A DNA stretch of 64,000 nt from Polaromonas sp. P2-4 (GCA_024703855.1 CP087965.1:4022001-4086000), one strand, 5' to 3'; counted from the first letter of the stretch, positions 49,747-59,958 are shown. The notes: generated by a model not told the origin, from the sequence alone. A program made the numbers and translations.

Positions 49747-50736
49747 TCAAGCCTGGACGGCCTGTTTTCGTGTTCGGCGCGGCGCAGTCGCCGGTTCGGC
49801 GAACCGGTGCAGCAACGCCACGAATGTAGAGGCAATCTCCGACAGTGCTTCGCCCTTGCGCGTCAGAACCCCGAAGCCTTTCAGGTCGCTGCCGATGGTT
49901 ATGGGCAGCACGCGCAACAGGCCGGCCTTGACGTGATCACGCACGACTGACTCAGGCAACACCGCCACGGCGTCGCTGGTTTGCAGGAGCTGCAGCGTCG
50001 CGAAGACCGACGCGCATTCGATGACATTGGACGGAGTAGACAGGCTGGCCTTGGCGAATTCTTCCTCGAGCAACTGCCGTGCGGGACTGGTCACCGGCTG
50101 CAGGACCCAGGGCCAGTCCATCAGCGTTGCCAATTGCAGCTTCTTGTGGCGCACCAGCGCATGCCCGCGCTGCACCACCGCCTGCATGACTTCATTGGAC
50201 AGCGGCGTGAAGTCAAACAGGTTGTGCTGCAGCAACGAAGCAAAACGGCCCACAGCCAACTCGATGTCGTGGCGTTCCAGCGACGTGCTGATCTGGTCGC
50301 TGGTTTCGCCAACCATGCGGATGTTCAGCAGCGGCCTTTGCTGCTTGATCTGGGCCACGGCGCGCGCCACCAGATCGGGCGCCGCGCCCATGATGGCACC
50401 AATGACCAGTTGCCCGTGCCCGCCCCGCCGCTTGACCTCCAGCCCCTCGATGAAGCGCGCCAGGCTGGCCTGTGATTGCCGGGCGTAGGCCACCACTTCT
50501 TCGCCCAGCGTCGTCGGTCGCAACCCGCGCGAGTGTCGCTCGAACAGCGGGAACTGAAACGCCAGCTCGATGTCGGCCAGCATTTTTGTGGCGGAGGGCT
50601 GCGTGACGCTGATGCGTGTGGCGGCCTCATGCAGCGTCCTGGTCTCGGCCAGGGCGGCCAGCAGTGCCCAGTGCTTCAGCCGCAGCCGGTTGATCAGTCT
50701 CGGTACAGCGTTTGCAGCCGTTTGTCGATATTCCAT
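49747..50736 (-). CDS. LysR-family regulator of the sugar-acid cluster
   Basis: Intact, 329 residues. The DNA-binding part has ALAETRTLHEAATRISVTQP and SATKMLADIELAFQFPLFER, close to the GbpR/galactose-binding-regulator style. The effector domain contains LVIGAIMGAAPDLVARAVAQ and ASVFATLQLLQTSDAVAVLP. It is divergent from the FAA hydrolase gene with about 90 bases between, so it probably controls the sugar-acid operon. Confidence 0.88.
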   Translation of the reverse strand: MEYRQTAANAVPRLINRLRLKHWALLAALAETRTLHEAATRISVTQPSATKMLADIELAFQFPLFERHSRGLRPTTLGEEVVAYARQSQASLARFIEGLEVKRRGGHGQLVIGAIMGAAPDLVARAVAQIKQQRPLLNIRMVGETSDQISTSLERHDIELAVGRFASLLQHNLFDFTPLSNEVMQAVVQRGHALVRHKKLQLATLMDWPWVLQPVTSPARQLLEEEFAKASLSTPSNVIECASVFATLQLLQTSDAVAVLPESVVRDHVKAGLLRVLPITIGSDLKGFGVLTRKGEALSEIASTFVALLHRFAEPATAPRRTRKQAVQA

Positions 50737-50825
50737 TTTGGAAATGCCTTACACGAATTTTCGATTGGAATTGTATAGCTTGGCATCTTACAGTTGCCCT
50801 CATTAATCACGACACAGGAGACATG

Positions 50826-51692
50826 ATGAAGCTGGTTCGCTACGGTCCGATGGGCCAGGAAAAGCCTGGATTGATCGACAACGAGGGTCGCTTGCGTGAC
50901 CTGTCGGCCCATGTGGCCGACATTCGTGGCGAGACGCTGGGTGGCGCCTTGCTCGAACGCCTCGCGGCAGTCGATCCCTCGGCGTTGCCGCTGGTCGGCG
51001 GGTCACCGCGTCTGGGCCCCTGTGTCGGCGGCGTGGGCAAGCTGATCTGCGTCGGCCTGAACTATTCCGACCACGCCAGGGAATCCGGCATGGCCATCCC
51101 CACCGAGCCGGTGCTGTTCATGAAGGCGACGAGTTCGATTGTCGGTCCCAACGATGACGTCGAGATCCCGCCCGGTGCGCAGAAGGTGGACTGGGAAGTT
51201 GAACTGGGCGTGGTGATTGGCCGCCCCGCGCGCTACGTTTCCAGGGAGCAGGCGCTGGACCATGTGGCGGGCTACTGCATCGTCAATGACGTGTCCGAGC
51301 GCGCCTACCAGCTCGAACGCGGCGGCCAGTGGGACAAGGGCAAGGGCTGCGACACCTTCGGCCCGCTGGGCCCGTGGCTGGTCACGCGCGATGAAGTGCC
51401 CGACCCGCAGGCACTCGACATGTGGCTGGAAGTCGATGGCAAGCGCTACCAGAATGGCAACACCCGCACCATGATTTTTGACGTGGCTACGCTGGTCTCG
51501 TACATCAGCCAGTTCATGAGCCTGCAGCCCGGCGACGTGATCTCTACCGGCACACCGCCCGGCGTGGGCATGGGCCAGAAGCCGGCACCGGTTTACCTGT
51601 CAGCCGGGCAGGTGATGCGTTTGGGCATCTCCGGGCTTGGCGAGCAGCAACAAAAAATCATCCCCGCCAATATTCTTCAGGAGACAAAATGA
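50826..51692 (+). CDS. Fumarylacetoacetate hydrolase-fold enzyme, probable 2,4-diketo-3-deoxy-L-rhamnonate/fuconate hydrolase
   Basis: Intact, 288 residues; CAGGAGACATG lies before two adjacent ATG codons. The FAA hydrolase core is clear: KLICVGLNYSDHARESGM, PVLFMKATSSIVGPNDDVEI, QKVDWEVELGVVIGRPARYV (metal Glu residues) and FGPLGPWLVTRDEVPD. It ends GDVISTGTPPGVGMGQKPA. With the dehydrogenase and dehydratase that follow, its expected job is to split 2,4-diketo-3-deoxy-L-rhamnonate (or fuconate) into pyruvate and L-lactate. Confidence 0.85.
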   Translation: MKLVRYGPMGQEKPGLIDNEGRLRDLSAHVADIRGETLGGALLERLAAVDPSALPLVGGSPRLGPCVGGVGKLICVGLNYSDHARESGMAIPTEPVLFMKATSSIVGPNDDVEIPPGAQKVDWEVELGVVIGRPARYVSREQALDHVAGYCIVNDVSERAYQLERGGQWDKGKGCDTFGPLGPWLVTRDEVPDPQALDMWLEVDGKRYQNGNTRTMIFDVATLVSYISQFMSLQPGDVISTGTPPGVGMGQKPAPVYLSAGQVMRLGISGLGEQQQKIIPANILQETK

Positions 51693-52441
51693 ACCAGCTC
51701 GATCTCAACAAACGCGTTGCCGTGATCACCGGTGGCGCCCAGGGCATGGGTTATGCAACGGCGCAGAGAATGCTCGCCTCCGGCGCTGCGGTTGCCTTGT
51801 GGGATATCGATGCGCAACGCCTTGAACAGGCGCGCGAGACGCTCAAGCCTTCCGGCAAGGTCATCACTGCAGTGGTCGAACTGACGGACGAGGCCTCGGT
51901 GGAGGCAGCAACGCAGGCCACACTGACCGCATTCGGACGCATCGACATCCTCGTCAACAACGCAGGCATCACCGGCGGCAACGGCACGACCTGGGAGCTG
52001 GCGCCGGAAGTCTGGCGACGGGTCATAGAGGTCAACCTGATCGGCCCTTTCCTCACCAGCCGCAGCATAGTGCCGCACATGGTCAAGCAGAGCTACGGCC
52101 GCATCGTCAACATCGCCTCGGTGGCCGGCAAGGAAGGCAATCCCAACGCCTCGCACTACAGCGCATCGAAGGCCGGCCTGATCGGCTTGACCAAATCGCT
52201 CGGCAAGGAGCTGGCAAAGACCGGCGTGCTGGTCAATGCCGTTACGCCTGCTGCGGCCAAAACGGCGATTTTCGACTCGATGAAGCAGGAGCACATCGAC
52301 TTCATGCTGTCGAAAATTCCGATGGGCCGCTTCCTGCAGGTCGATGAAGCCGCCTCCCTGATCGGCTGGCTCGCCCCGGAAGACTGCGCGTTCAGCACCG
52401 GCGCGGTGTTCGACCTGTCGGGCGGGCGCGCGACCTACTGA
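51689..52441 (+). CDS. SDR dehydrogenase, probable 2-keto-3-deoxy-L-rhamnonate/fuconate dehydrogenase
   Basis: Intact, 250 residues, ATGA overlap with the hydrolase. VAVITGGAQGMGYATAQRML is the NAD-binding motif, then ILVNNAGITGGNGTTWELAP. The catalytic part is GRIVNIASVAGKEGNPNASH with YSASKAGLIGLTKSLGKEL. The end CAFSTGAVFDLSGGRATY is typical. In this context it would oxidise the 4-hydroxyl of the 2-keto-3-deoxy acid before hydrolysis. Confidence 0.87.
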   Translation: MNQLDLNKRVAVITGGAQGMGYATAQRMLASGAAVALWDIDAQRLEQARETLKPSGKVITAVVELTDEASVEAATQATLTAFGRIDILVNNAGITGGNGTTWELAPEVWRRVIEVNLIGPFLTSRSIVPHMVKQSYGRIVNIASVAGKEGNPNASHYSASKAGLIGLTKSLGKELAKTGVLVNAVTPAAAKTAIFDSMKQEHIDFMLSKIPMGRFLQVDEAASLIGWLAPEDCAFSTGAVFDLSGGRATY

Positions 52442-52542
52442 TTCTTAAAACCCCAGCGTAGCGCCGGCACTCAGGCCGGCGTGCGCTGCCGCATGAAGCA
52501 GCCGCAGAGCTGTACCCATCCAATTACAACCGGAGACAAATC

Positions 52543-53852
52543 ATGAATGCAAGTATCAACCCCGAACTCGAGCGGGTCACGGCCAAGGCCATCCGCCGGC
52601 TCGTGCCCTTTCTGTTGCTGATGTATGTACTGGCCTTTCTGGACCGCGCCAACATCGGCTTCGCCAAGCAGGCTTTCCAGCTCGACACCGGCGTGTCGAA
52701 TGCGGCCTATGCCTTCGGCGCCGGCATCTTCTTCATCGGCTACGCGCTGTTTGAAGTGCCCAGCAACCTCATCATGCACCGTGTCGGCGCCCGCGCATGG
52801 ATGTGCCGCATCATGGTCACCTGGGGGCTGGTTTCGGCAGCGCTGATGTTTGTCACCGGTGAGACCTCGTTCTACGCTCTGCGTTTCCTGCTCGGCGTCG
52901 CCGAAGCGGGCTTTTTCCCCGGCGTCATCTACTTCCTGACGAAGTGGTTTCCGGTTCAGCGCGCACTCGCGTGATTGGCATGTTCTATTTCGGCGCGCCG
53001 CTGGCCTTCATCTTCGGCAGCCCCTTGTCGGGCTTGCTGCTCGACATCAACGGCGCCCTGGGCCTCAAGGGTTGGCAGTGGATGTTCCTGATCGAAGGCT
53101 TGATGGCCACCGCCGTCGGTGTCTGGGCCTTCTGGTACCTCGACAACCGCCCCGAGGACGCCAAATGGCTCACGCCGGGCGAGCGTGCGACGCTGGCCAA
53201 TGCCATCGCCATCGAAGACCAGCACAAGGCGGCGCACGGCCCGCGCGGCGTGCTGTCGGCGCTGGCGAACGGTCGCGTGCTGTTCCTGTCGACCATCTAT
53301 TTCGTGATCCAGATGAGCGTCTACGGTGTCGTGTTCTACCTGCCAACACAGGTGGCGACGCTGCTGGGCAAGAAGGTTGGCCTCGAGGTTGGCCTGGTGA
53401 CCGCGATCCCGTGGGTGTGTGCACTGGTCGCAGCGTACTTCATTCCGCGACTGGCCGAACGCAGGCAGCAGCATGCCGGCATGGCCTGCGCCACGCTGGT
53501 GGTCTGCGCCGCAGGCATCGCGCTCTCGGTCTCGTCGGGCTCACCCCTGCTGTCGCTGGTTGCGCTGTGCTTCGCGGCCGCCGGTTTTATCGCGGTCCAG
53601 CCCTTGTTCTGGACCTTCCCAACGGCCTACCTCGGCGGCGTTGCAGCGGCCGGCGGCATTGCACTCATCAACTCGATTGGTTCGCTGGGCGGCTTTTTCG
53701 CCCCTAACGTCAAGACCTGGGCCGAGAAGGCCTTCGAATCGCCGAACGCCGGACTCTACCTGCTGGCCGGCACGACGCTGATCGGCGCGGCGCTGTTCCT
53801 GGCACTGCGCCAGCGGCAGCCGGTGCTGGCCGCTGCCACTCGTGCGGCTTGA
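52543..53852 (+). CDS. ACS-family MFS transporter for sugar acids (one frameshift)
   Basis: About 436 residues when corrected; GGAGACAAATC precedes the ATG. Twelve membrane segments; FLLLMYVLAFLDRANIGFAK and VPSNLIMHRVGARAWMCRIM are the anion:cation symporter signatures. The frame is lost at about 52968 (WFPVQ, then shift) and picks up with RVIGMFYFGAPLAFIFGSPL. It ends before the dehydratase gene. From the operon it would import L-rhamnonate or a similar aldonate. Confidence 0.85.
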
Positions 53853-53883
53853 ATTCCAGCTTTCCCACACTCAAGGAACCACC

Positions 53884-55072
53884 ATGAATGACATGCCCAC
53901 CATCAAGCACGTACGTGCCTTCACCGTCCGGGGCGGCGGCGCCTGACTACCACGACCAGGGCGAAGGCCACTGGATCGACGACCACATCTCCACGCCGAT
54001 GGGGCGTTACCCTGAGTATCGCCAGAGCCGCCAGTCCTTCGGCATCAACGTGCTCGGCACGCTGGTGGTCGAGATCGAGGCCAGCGACGGCACAGTGGGT
54101 TTTGCGGTCACCACCGGTGGCGAGATCGGCGCCTTCATTGTCGAAAAGCACCTGGCGCGTTTCCTGGAGGGCCGCCGCGTGACCGAAATCGAGAAGATGT
54201 GGGACCAGATGTACTTCGCCACGCTGTACTACGGACGCAAGGGCGTGGTGATCAACACCATCTCGGGCGTGGACCTGGCGCTGTGGGACCTGCTGGCCAA
54301 GGTGCGCAGGGAGCCGGTGCACGCACTGCTTGGCGGGCCGGTGCGCGACGAATTGACCTTCTACGCCACCGGGGCTCGCCCCGACCTGGCCAAGCAGATG
54401 GGTTTCATAGGCGGCAAGCTGCCACTGCACCACGGTCCCTCCGAGCGTGAAGAGGGTCTGAAGAAAAACCTCGAGCTGCTGGGCGAGATGCGCCAGCGTG
54501 TGGGTGACGACTTCTGGTTGATGTACGACTGCTGGATGAGTCTGGATGTGGAGTACGCCACGCGCCTGGCCAAAGCGGCCAGCGAATACAAGCTGAAGTG
54601 GATCGAGGAAGCGCTGCCACCCGACGATTACTGGGGCTACGCCGAACTGCGCCGCAACGTGCCGCGCGGCATGCTGGTCACCACCGGCGAGCACGAGGCT
54701 ACGCGCTGGGGCTTTCGCATGCTGCTGGAGATGGACTGCTGCGACATCCTGCAGCCCGATGTCGGCTGGTGCGGCGGCCTCACCGAACTCATCAAGATTT
54801 CGGCCCTGGCCGATGCCCACAACACGCTCGTGGTGCCACACGGTTCGTCGGTTTACAGCTACCACTTTGTCATCACCCGGCACAACAGCCCGTTTGCCGA
54901 ATTCCTGATGATGGCGCCCAAGGCCGACAAGGTGGTGCCGATGTTCAACCCGCTGCTGCTCGATGAGCCGGTGCCGGTGAATGGCCGCATGAAGGCCTCC
55001 GCGCTTGATGCGCCGGGTTTCGGCGTGCGGCTCAATCCCGAATGCGTGCTGCATCGGCCTTTCCCCCGCTGA
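53884..55072 (+). CDS. rhmD: L-rhamnonate/L-fuconate-type dehydratase, enolase superfamily (one frameshift)
   Basis: About 396 residues when corrected; AAGGAACC precedes the ATG at 53884. IKHVRAFTVRGGGA opens the protein, then a T inserted in GGCGCCTGACTACC breaks the frame and DYHDQGEGHWIDDHISTPMG continues. SRQSFGINVLGTLVVEIEAS, FYATGARPDLAKQMGFIGGK, WLMYDCWMSLD, LQPDVGWCGGLTELIKISAL and VVPHGSSVYSYHFVI match RhmD, including the metal Asp and Glu ligands. It removes water from L-rhamnonate to give 2-keto-3-deoxy-L-rhamnonate. It is the last gene of the cluster. Confidence 0.88.
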
Positions 55073-55194
55073 TACAGGGCCTCCCGGCACATCGCCGGGA
55101 ACTGCCTGGTTTGAGGCATTAAAATACGGTTTCACCCGCGTGCTGTCTCGGCGCATGGGTGTTTTTTGATTCCGGGGCCATGTAGAGGACTACC

Positions 55195-56290
55195 ATGTAT
55201 AAAAACCTCGTTGCCACAGTCATGTCGACGCTCGTGGCCGCCTGTTTTATTTCTCCCGCCTTTTCCCAATCCCCTGCGCCGGCAAAAGAGCCGCTCAAAA
55301 TCGGCTTCGTCTATGTGACTCCGCTCACCGGGGCGGGCTGGGTGCATCAGCACGAAGAAGGCCGCCAGGCCGTTGAGGCGGCGCTGGGTGCGCAAGTCAA
55401 AACCAGCTACGTCGAAAACGTGGCTGAGGGTGCCGATGCCGAGCGCGTGATTCGTGACCTGGCGCAGCAGGGTCACCAGCTGATCTTCACGCCGAGTTTT
55501 GGCTATATGGAGCCGACGCTCAAGGTGGCGAAGGACTTTCCCGACATGAAGTTCGAGTCCATCACCGGCTACAAAACCGCGGCCAACGTGGCGGTGGCCA
55601 ACGCCCGCTATTACGAAGGCCGTTACCTGGCCGGTGTTGCCGCAGGCCGCCTGGCCAGCCGTGCCGGTTATGTGGCGGGCTTTCCGATTCCCGAGGTGAT
55701 CCAGGGCATCAATGCCTTCACGCTGGGCATGCGTTCGGTCAATCCCAAGGCTGAAGTCAAGGTGGTCTGGCTCGGTGCCTGGTTTGACCCGCCACGCGAG
55801 CGCGAAGCGGCCATGACGCTGTTTAACCAGGGGGCTGAGGTGATGGCTTTTCATACCGGCTCGACCGCCGTGATGAGTGCGGCGCAAGAGCGCGGCAAGC
55901 TGGCCATTGCCTACCACTCGGACATGCGCAAGGTGGCGCCCGACGCGCAGGTGCTGGCCGTGACGCACCAGTGGGGCAGCTACTACACGCGCCGCGCGCA
56001 AGCTGTGCTTGATGGCAGCTGGAAGAGCAGCAGCGCTGTGGGGCGGCGTGCGGGAAGGCATGATCCGTGTCGACAGCTTTGGCCCCAAGGTGCCGCAAAT
56101 GGTGGTGGATGAAGTGCTGGCCCGCCAGCGTGACATTGCTGCGGGCAAGTTGCACCCGTTTGCCACCCAAACCGGCCTGAAAGACAACGCCGGCCATTTG
56201 GTGCTGGCCGCCGGCAAAACCTTCACCGACGAGCAAATCCTGGGTATGAATTTTCTGGTGCAGGGCGTGCAAGGCAAGCTCACCAAATAG
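55195..56290 (+). CDS. Second BMP-family substrate-binding protein (one frameshift)
   Basis: About 365 residues when corrected. A cleavable signal peptide (VATVMSTLVAACFISPAFSQ) is present and no clear lipobox. IGFVYVTPLTGAGWVHQHEE, FTPSFGYMEPTLKVAKDFPD, AGFPIPEVIQGINAFTLGMR and EVMAFHTGSTAVMSAAQERG place it with the protein at 46111. The frame breaks near 56035 (AGCAGCGCTGTGG, one G extra); LWGGVREGMIRVDSFGPKVP follows. No permease is nearby, so it may share the importer at 42.4-46 kb. Only 15 bases separate it from queE, which suggests one transcript. Confidence 0.85.
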
Positions 56291-56305
56291 GCCCGAAAGA
56301 TCATC

Positions 56306-56939
56306 ATGAGCTACCAAATCAAAGAAATTTTTACACCCTGCAAGGTGAGGGTGCCAATGCGGGCCGCCCCGCCGTTTTTTGCCGGTTTGCCGGCTGCAAC
56401 CTCTGGTCGGGCCGCGAACAAGACCGTGCCAGCGCCATCTGCCAGTTTTGCGACACCGATTTTGTCGGCACCAACGGCACACTGGGCGGCAAGTTTGCCA
56501 ACGCGGATGCGCTGGCCCAGCAGATCGAAGCCCAGTGGCCCGCAGGGGATCAAGCCCATCGCTTTGTGGTGATGACCGGTGGCGAACCGCTGTTGCAAGT
56601 AGACAGCGCGCTGATCGCGGCGCTGCACGCGCGTGGTTTTCAGATTGCCGTCGAAACCAATGGCACGATTGCCGCACCGGCTGGCATCGACTGGATTTGC
56701 GTCAGCCCCAAGGCGGGCGCGCCCTGGGTTCAGCGCGAAGGCCACGAGCTCAAGGTGGTGTGGCCGCAGCCTTTTTTGATTTGCCAGAGCTGGAGGCGGC
56801 CAACTTTACCCACCGCTACCTGCAACCCATGGACAACGTACTGCGTGCTGACAACACCGAGGCCTGCATCACCCTGTGCCTGCAACGCCCCGCCTGGCGC
56901 CTGAGCCTGCAAACCCACAAGATCACGGGCATCCGATGA
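56306..56939 (+). CDS. queE: 7-carboxy-7-deazaguanine synthase-type radical SAM enzyme (two frameshifts)
   Basis: About 211 residues when corrected. It starts MSYQIKEIF; a T is missing in the following T run, after which YTLQGEGANAGRPAVFCRF continues. The iron-sulfur motif is CNLWSGREQ followed by ICQFCDTDFVG (C-x14-C-x2-C, the long QueE spacing). FVVMTGGEPLLQVD, VETNGTIAAPAGIDWICVSP and KAGAPW bind SAM and substrate. A second T-run shortening near 56768 hides FFDLPELEAANFTHRYLQPM. The enzyme converts carboxytetrahydropterin to carboxydeazaguanine in queuosine synthesis. It overlaps the next gene (ATGA). Confidence 0.87.
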
Positions 56940-57297
56940 ACTACGCCCTCAGCCAGAAGTTCTTTTTGATGCGGCCCACACGCTCAAGCGCGAGGTCGAA
57001 GCCGACAGCAGCCTGCGCATCCATGGCCACACCTACAACGCCGAGGTGTTTCTGAGCGGGCAGCCCGACCCGCACACCGGCATGGTGGTTGATCTGGGCC
57101 TGGTGCGGTTGGAGATCGAGCAGATTCGCAAGCAGCTGGACCACCATTTGCTCGATGACATCGCCGGCCTGGGCCCGGCCACGCTGGAAAACCTGTGCCA
57201 TTTCATTTTCCAGAATCTGGCGCCGCGCCTGCCCGCTTTGAGCTCGGTGCGCGTCTGGCGCGAGTCCATGGGCGATGGCTGCACGCTGAGCAAATAA
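56936..57297 (+). CDS. QueD/PTPS-family protein lacking the catalytic cysteine (one frameshift)
   Basis: About 120 residues. It starts MNYALSQKFFFDAAHTLKRE once a T lost in a T run (near 56962) is restored. Zinc His residues are in IHGHTYNAEV and the first helix AAH. The usual QueD text has Cys four residues before the HGH motif; here the residue is Ser (SSLRIHGH). LDHHLLDDIAGLG and VRVWRESMGDGC supply the other active-site residues. The fold is clear, but 6-carboxytetrahydropterin synthase activity is less certain. It directly overlaps queE. Confidence 0.8.
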
Positions 57298-57352
57298 TCG
57301 TTATCTGCCTTCTCATATTGGCGAACGTACTTGCTGGGGTAACCTTGCCGCC

Positions 57353-58644
57353 ATGAAAGCCTACCGCGCCTCCATTCTGTATTTTTCTGGTCCTGCGCAA
57401 GCCGTGTTTGAAGAAGACGGCTTGCTGGTGGTGGGACCCAACGCCCAGGGCAGGCAGGTGGTGCAAGCCATCGGCGACTACCGGCAAGTCGTTGCGCGCT
57501 ATCCCAATGTGGCAGTAGAGCACCTGCCGGGCCGCATCATCGCGCCGGGTTTTGTGGACATGCACATCCACTACCCGCAGCTCGACGTGATTGGCTCGCC
57601 CGCCGAGGGCCTGCTGCCCTGGCTTGAGAACTACACCTTTCCGCATGAAAAACGCTTCTCGGCCCCCGAATACAGTGCGCAAGTAGCTACGTTTTTTATA
57701 GCAGAACTGTTGCTGCAACGGCGTCACCACCGCGCTGGCCTTTGCCACTTCGCACCCCGAGTCGGTCAATGCACTGCTGGGTGAGGCCGAGCGGCACAGC
57801 CTGCGCATGATCGCCGGCAAGGTGATGATGGACCAAAATTCGCCCGATGGCGTGCGGGACGAGACCGAACAAAGCCTGATCGACACCGAGGCGTTGATCA
57901 ACAAGTGGCACGGCGTGGACCGCCTGGGCTACGCCATCACGCCGCGCTTTGTACCCAGTTGCAGCGCGGCCCAGCTGCACGGCGCCGGTGAGCTGGCGGC
58001 CCAATACCCCGACGTGTGGATTCAGTCCCACGTGGCCGAGAACAAAGACGAAATTGCCTGGGTGCGTCAGTTGTACCCCCGAGGCGCGCAGCTACTTGAG
58101 CGTGTACGAGCAGTTTGGCCTGCTACGCCCACGCGCCGTCTATGCGCACTGCATCCATATCGACGACGCAGACCGCGCCCTGATGTACAGCACCGGCACC
58201 GCCGCGGCCGTGAGCCCGACCAGCAACCTGTTTCTGGGCAGCGGTTTTTTTGACTATGCGGGTGCTGACCGGGCAGAATTTTTATACGGGTTGGCCAGCG
58301 ACGTGGGCGGCGGCACCTCTTTCAGTCCGTTTCACACCATGCTCGCGGCTTACTACATAGGCCGTGAAGGGCAAACCAAGCCCGGCGTGTCGCTCAAGCC
58401 CCAGCAACTGTGGTGGCAGCACACCGCCGGCGCGGCCCGCGCGCTGGGTCTGGAGGGTGTCGTCGGCAACCTGCTGCCCGGCTGCGAAGCCGACTTTGTG
58501 GTGCTCAACCCCCAAGCCACGCCGCTGCTGGCCCGCAAAACCGCTCAGGCCGGCAGCCTCGACGAATTGCTGTTTGCCATGATCGTGCTGGGCGACGACC
58601 GGCTGATCGCGAAAACCGTGATTTCGCAGGCAGAAACAGCCTGA
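57353..58644 (+). CDS. guaD: Guanine deaminase (two frameshifts)
   Basis: About 431 residues when corrected. GRIIAPGFVDMHIHYPQLDV holds the first zinc His pair. The frame breaks near 57713 (TTGCTGCAACGG, one T extra) and NGVTTALAFATSHPESVNAL continues, followed by VWIQSHVAENKDEIAWV. It breaks near 58078 (ACCCCCGAGG, one C extra), then VYAHCIHIDDADRALM, LASDVGGGTSFSPFHTMLA and LGLEGVVGNLLPGCEADFVV. It converts guanine to xanthine, the substrate of the xanthine dehydrogenase encoded upstream. Confidence 0.9.
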
Positions 58645-58660
58645 TTTGATGGGTTTTAGA

Positions 58661-58720
58661 GGTCAAATCGGCCTCTAGCCCTTTACGGACGGGCGCAAGC
58701 AGCTATCAAAATAATAGTAC
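58661..58720 (-). repeat. Dispersed repeat family A, intergenic copy
   Basis: Lies between guaD and dcd. Its reverse complement contains GATAGCTGCTTGCGCCCGTC, AAAGGGCTAGAG and GATTTGACC, which align with 4091-4146, 9547-9604, 14690-14735 and 63476-63532. It is non-coding. Confidence 0.7.
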
Positions 58721-58785
58721 CTTGCGCTGCCCGACGGGTTTTATGGCTTGCCTACAATCTAGCCAAACCTGAAGGAGTCTCCCGA

Positions 58786-59352
58786 ATGAGCATCAAAAGC
58801 GACAAATGGATACGCCGCATGGCAGAAACCACCGGCATGATCGAGCCCTTCGAGCCGGGTCAGATTCATGAGAGCGAAGGCAAAAAAATCATCAGCTACG
58901 GCACCAGCAGCTACGGCTACGACATCCGCTGCGCGCCTGAGTTCAAGGTCTTCACCAACATCCACAGCACGGTGGTAGACCCGAAAAACTTTGACGAAAA
59001 AAGCTTTGTCGACTTCCACGGCGACAGCTGCATCATCCCGCCCAACAGCTTTGCGCTGGCCCGCACGCTCGAATATTTCCGCATCCCGCGCAACGTGCTC
59101 ACCATTTGCCTGGGCAAAAGCACCTACGCCCGCTGCGGCATCATCGTTAACGTCACTCCGTTCGAGCCCGAATGGGAAGGCTACGTGACGCTGGAGTTCT
59201 CCAACACCACGCCACTGCCCGCCAAGATTTACGCGGGCGAAGGCTGCGCGCAGGTCTTGTTCTTTGAGAGCGATGAAGTCTGCGAGACCAGCTACAAAGA
59301 CCGCGGCGGCAAGTACCAGGGGCAGGTTGGGGTGACGCTGCCGAAGGCGTGA
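58786..59352 (+). CDS. dcd: dCTP deaminase
   Basis: Intact, 188 residues; GAAGGAG precedes the ATG. MSIKSDKWIRRMAETTGMIE, SYGTSSYGYDIRCAPEFKVF, LGKSTYARCGIIVNVTPFEP and EFSNTTPLPAKIYAGEGCAQ are the family blocks, with active-site Ser, Arg and Glu in the last two. It deaminates dCTP to dUTP in dTTP synthesis. It stands alone after guaD, separated by a repeat. Confidence 0.95.
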   Translation: MSIKSDKWIRRMAETTGMIEPFEPGQIHESEGKKIISYGTSSYGYDIRCAPEFKVFTNIHSTVVDPKNFDEKSFVDFHGDSCIIPPNSFALARTLEYFRIPRNVLTICLGKSTYARCGIIVNVTPFEPEWEGYVTLEFSNTTPLPAKIYAGEGCAQVLFFESDEVCETSYKDRGGKYQGQVGVTLPKA

Positions 59353-59416
59353 TCCGGTGTTTTGAAGGGTTTCCCCACGCGTTGGTGTGAGGAAATAGAT
59401 CGCAAGTGAGAAATCG

Positions 59417-59704
59417 CTAGCGATGGAGCTTCTTGTCGTGAAGATGTCGCGCCAAACCGCAGTAACCGTCCTTGAACAGAATCTCTGTTTCCAGCTTGGC
59501 CGGCAGCAGCTTTTCCTTGAGGTCCGATGCCGCCTGGTTACCCTGGGTCTGGCGGATGTAGCCGATGGCTTGCTCAAACTTGGATACGTCGGCCCGGCAC
59601 TGGGCCTGCTGGCCGGGGTCGGTCGCGGCCTGGCTCCAGGCTGCGCCTGTCGGCAGGCTGCTTGCCAGCACGATCCATAACATCGCATTTGCTCGTTTCT
59701 TCAT
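59417..59704 (-). CDS. Small secreted hypothetical protein
   Basis: 95 residues with a signal peptide (AMLWIVLASSLPTGAAWSQA). Two cysteines are in QAQCRADVSKF and DGYCGLARHL. The charged helix-rich end has DLKEKLLPAKLETEI. No family is recognised. It is convergent with dcd. Confidence 0.6.
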   Translation of the reverse strand: MKKRANAMLWIVLASSLPTGAAWSQAATDPGQQAQCRADVSKFEQAIGYIRQTQGNQAASDLKEKLLPAKLETEILFKDGYCGLARHLHDKKLHR

Positions 59705-59958
59705 GGTTCACTCCAATGGCACAGCCTTGGAGCATCCGCTTTTCCGGCGACCTTTTCATGAAAGGTAGCGTATCAACACTATGGGCGCCGCCATATGCCC
59801 CGACGAGGTGCGGCTTGGCGCGTGCCTGGAATTCATGAGTAATTGGGGTCAAATTCCAATTAATTTCGTTGAAGTACATCGGATACATCCCATGAATTTC
59901 TTACCGAGTTCATGGAGCCGCAATCTTTTGATTGCCTCGTCGTAAACTAGCAAACATC

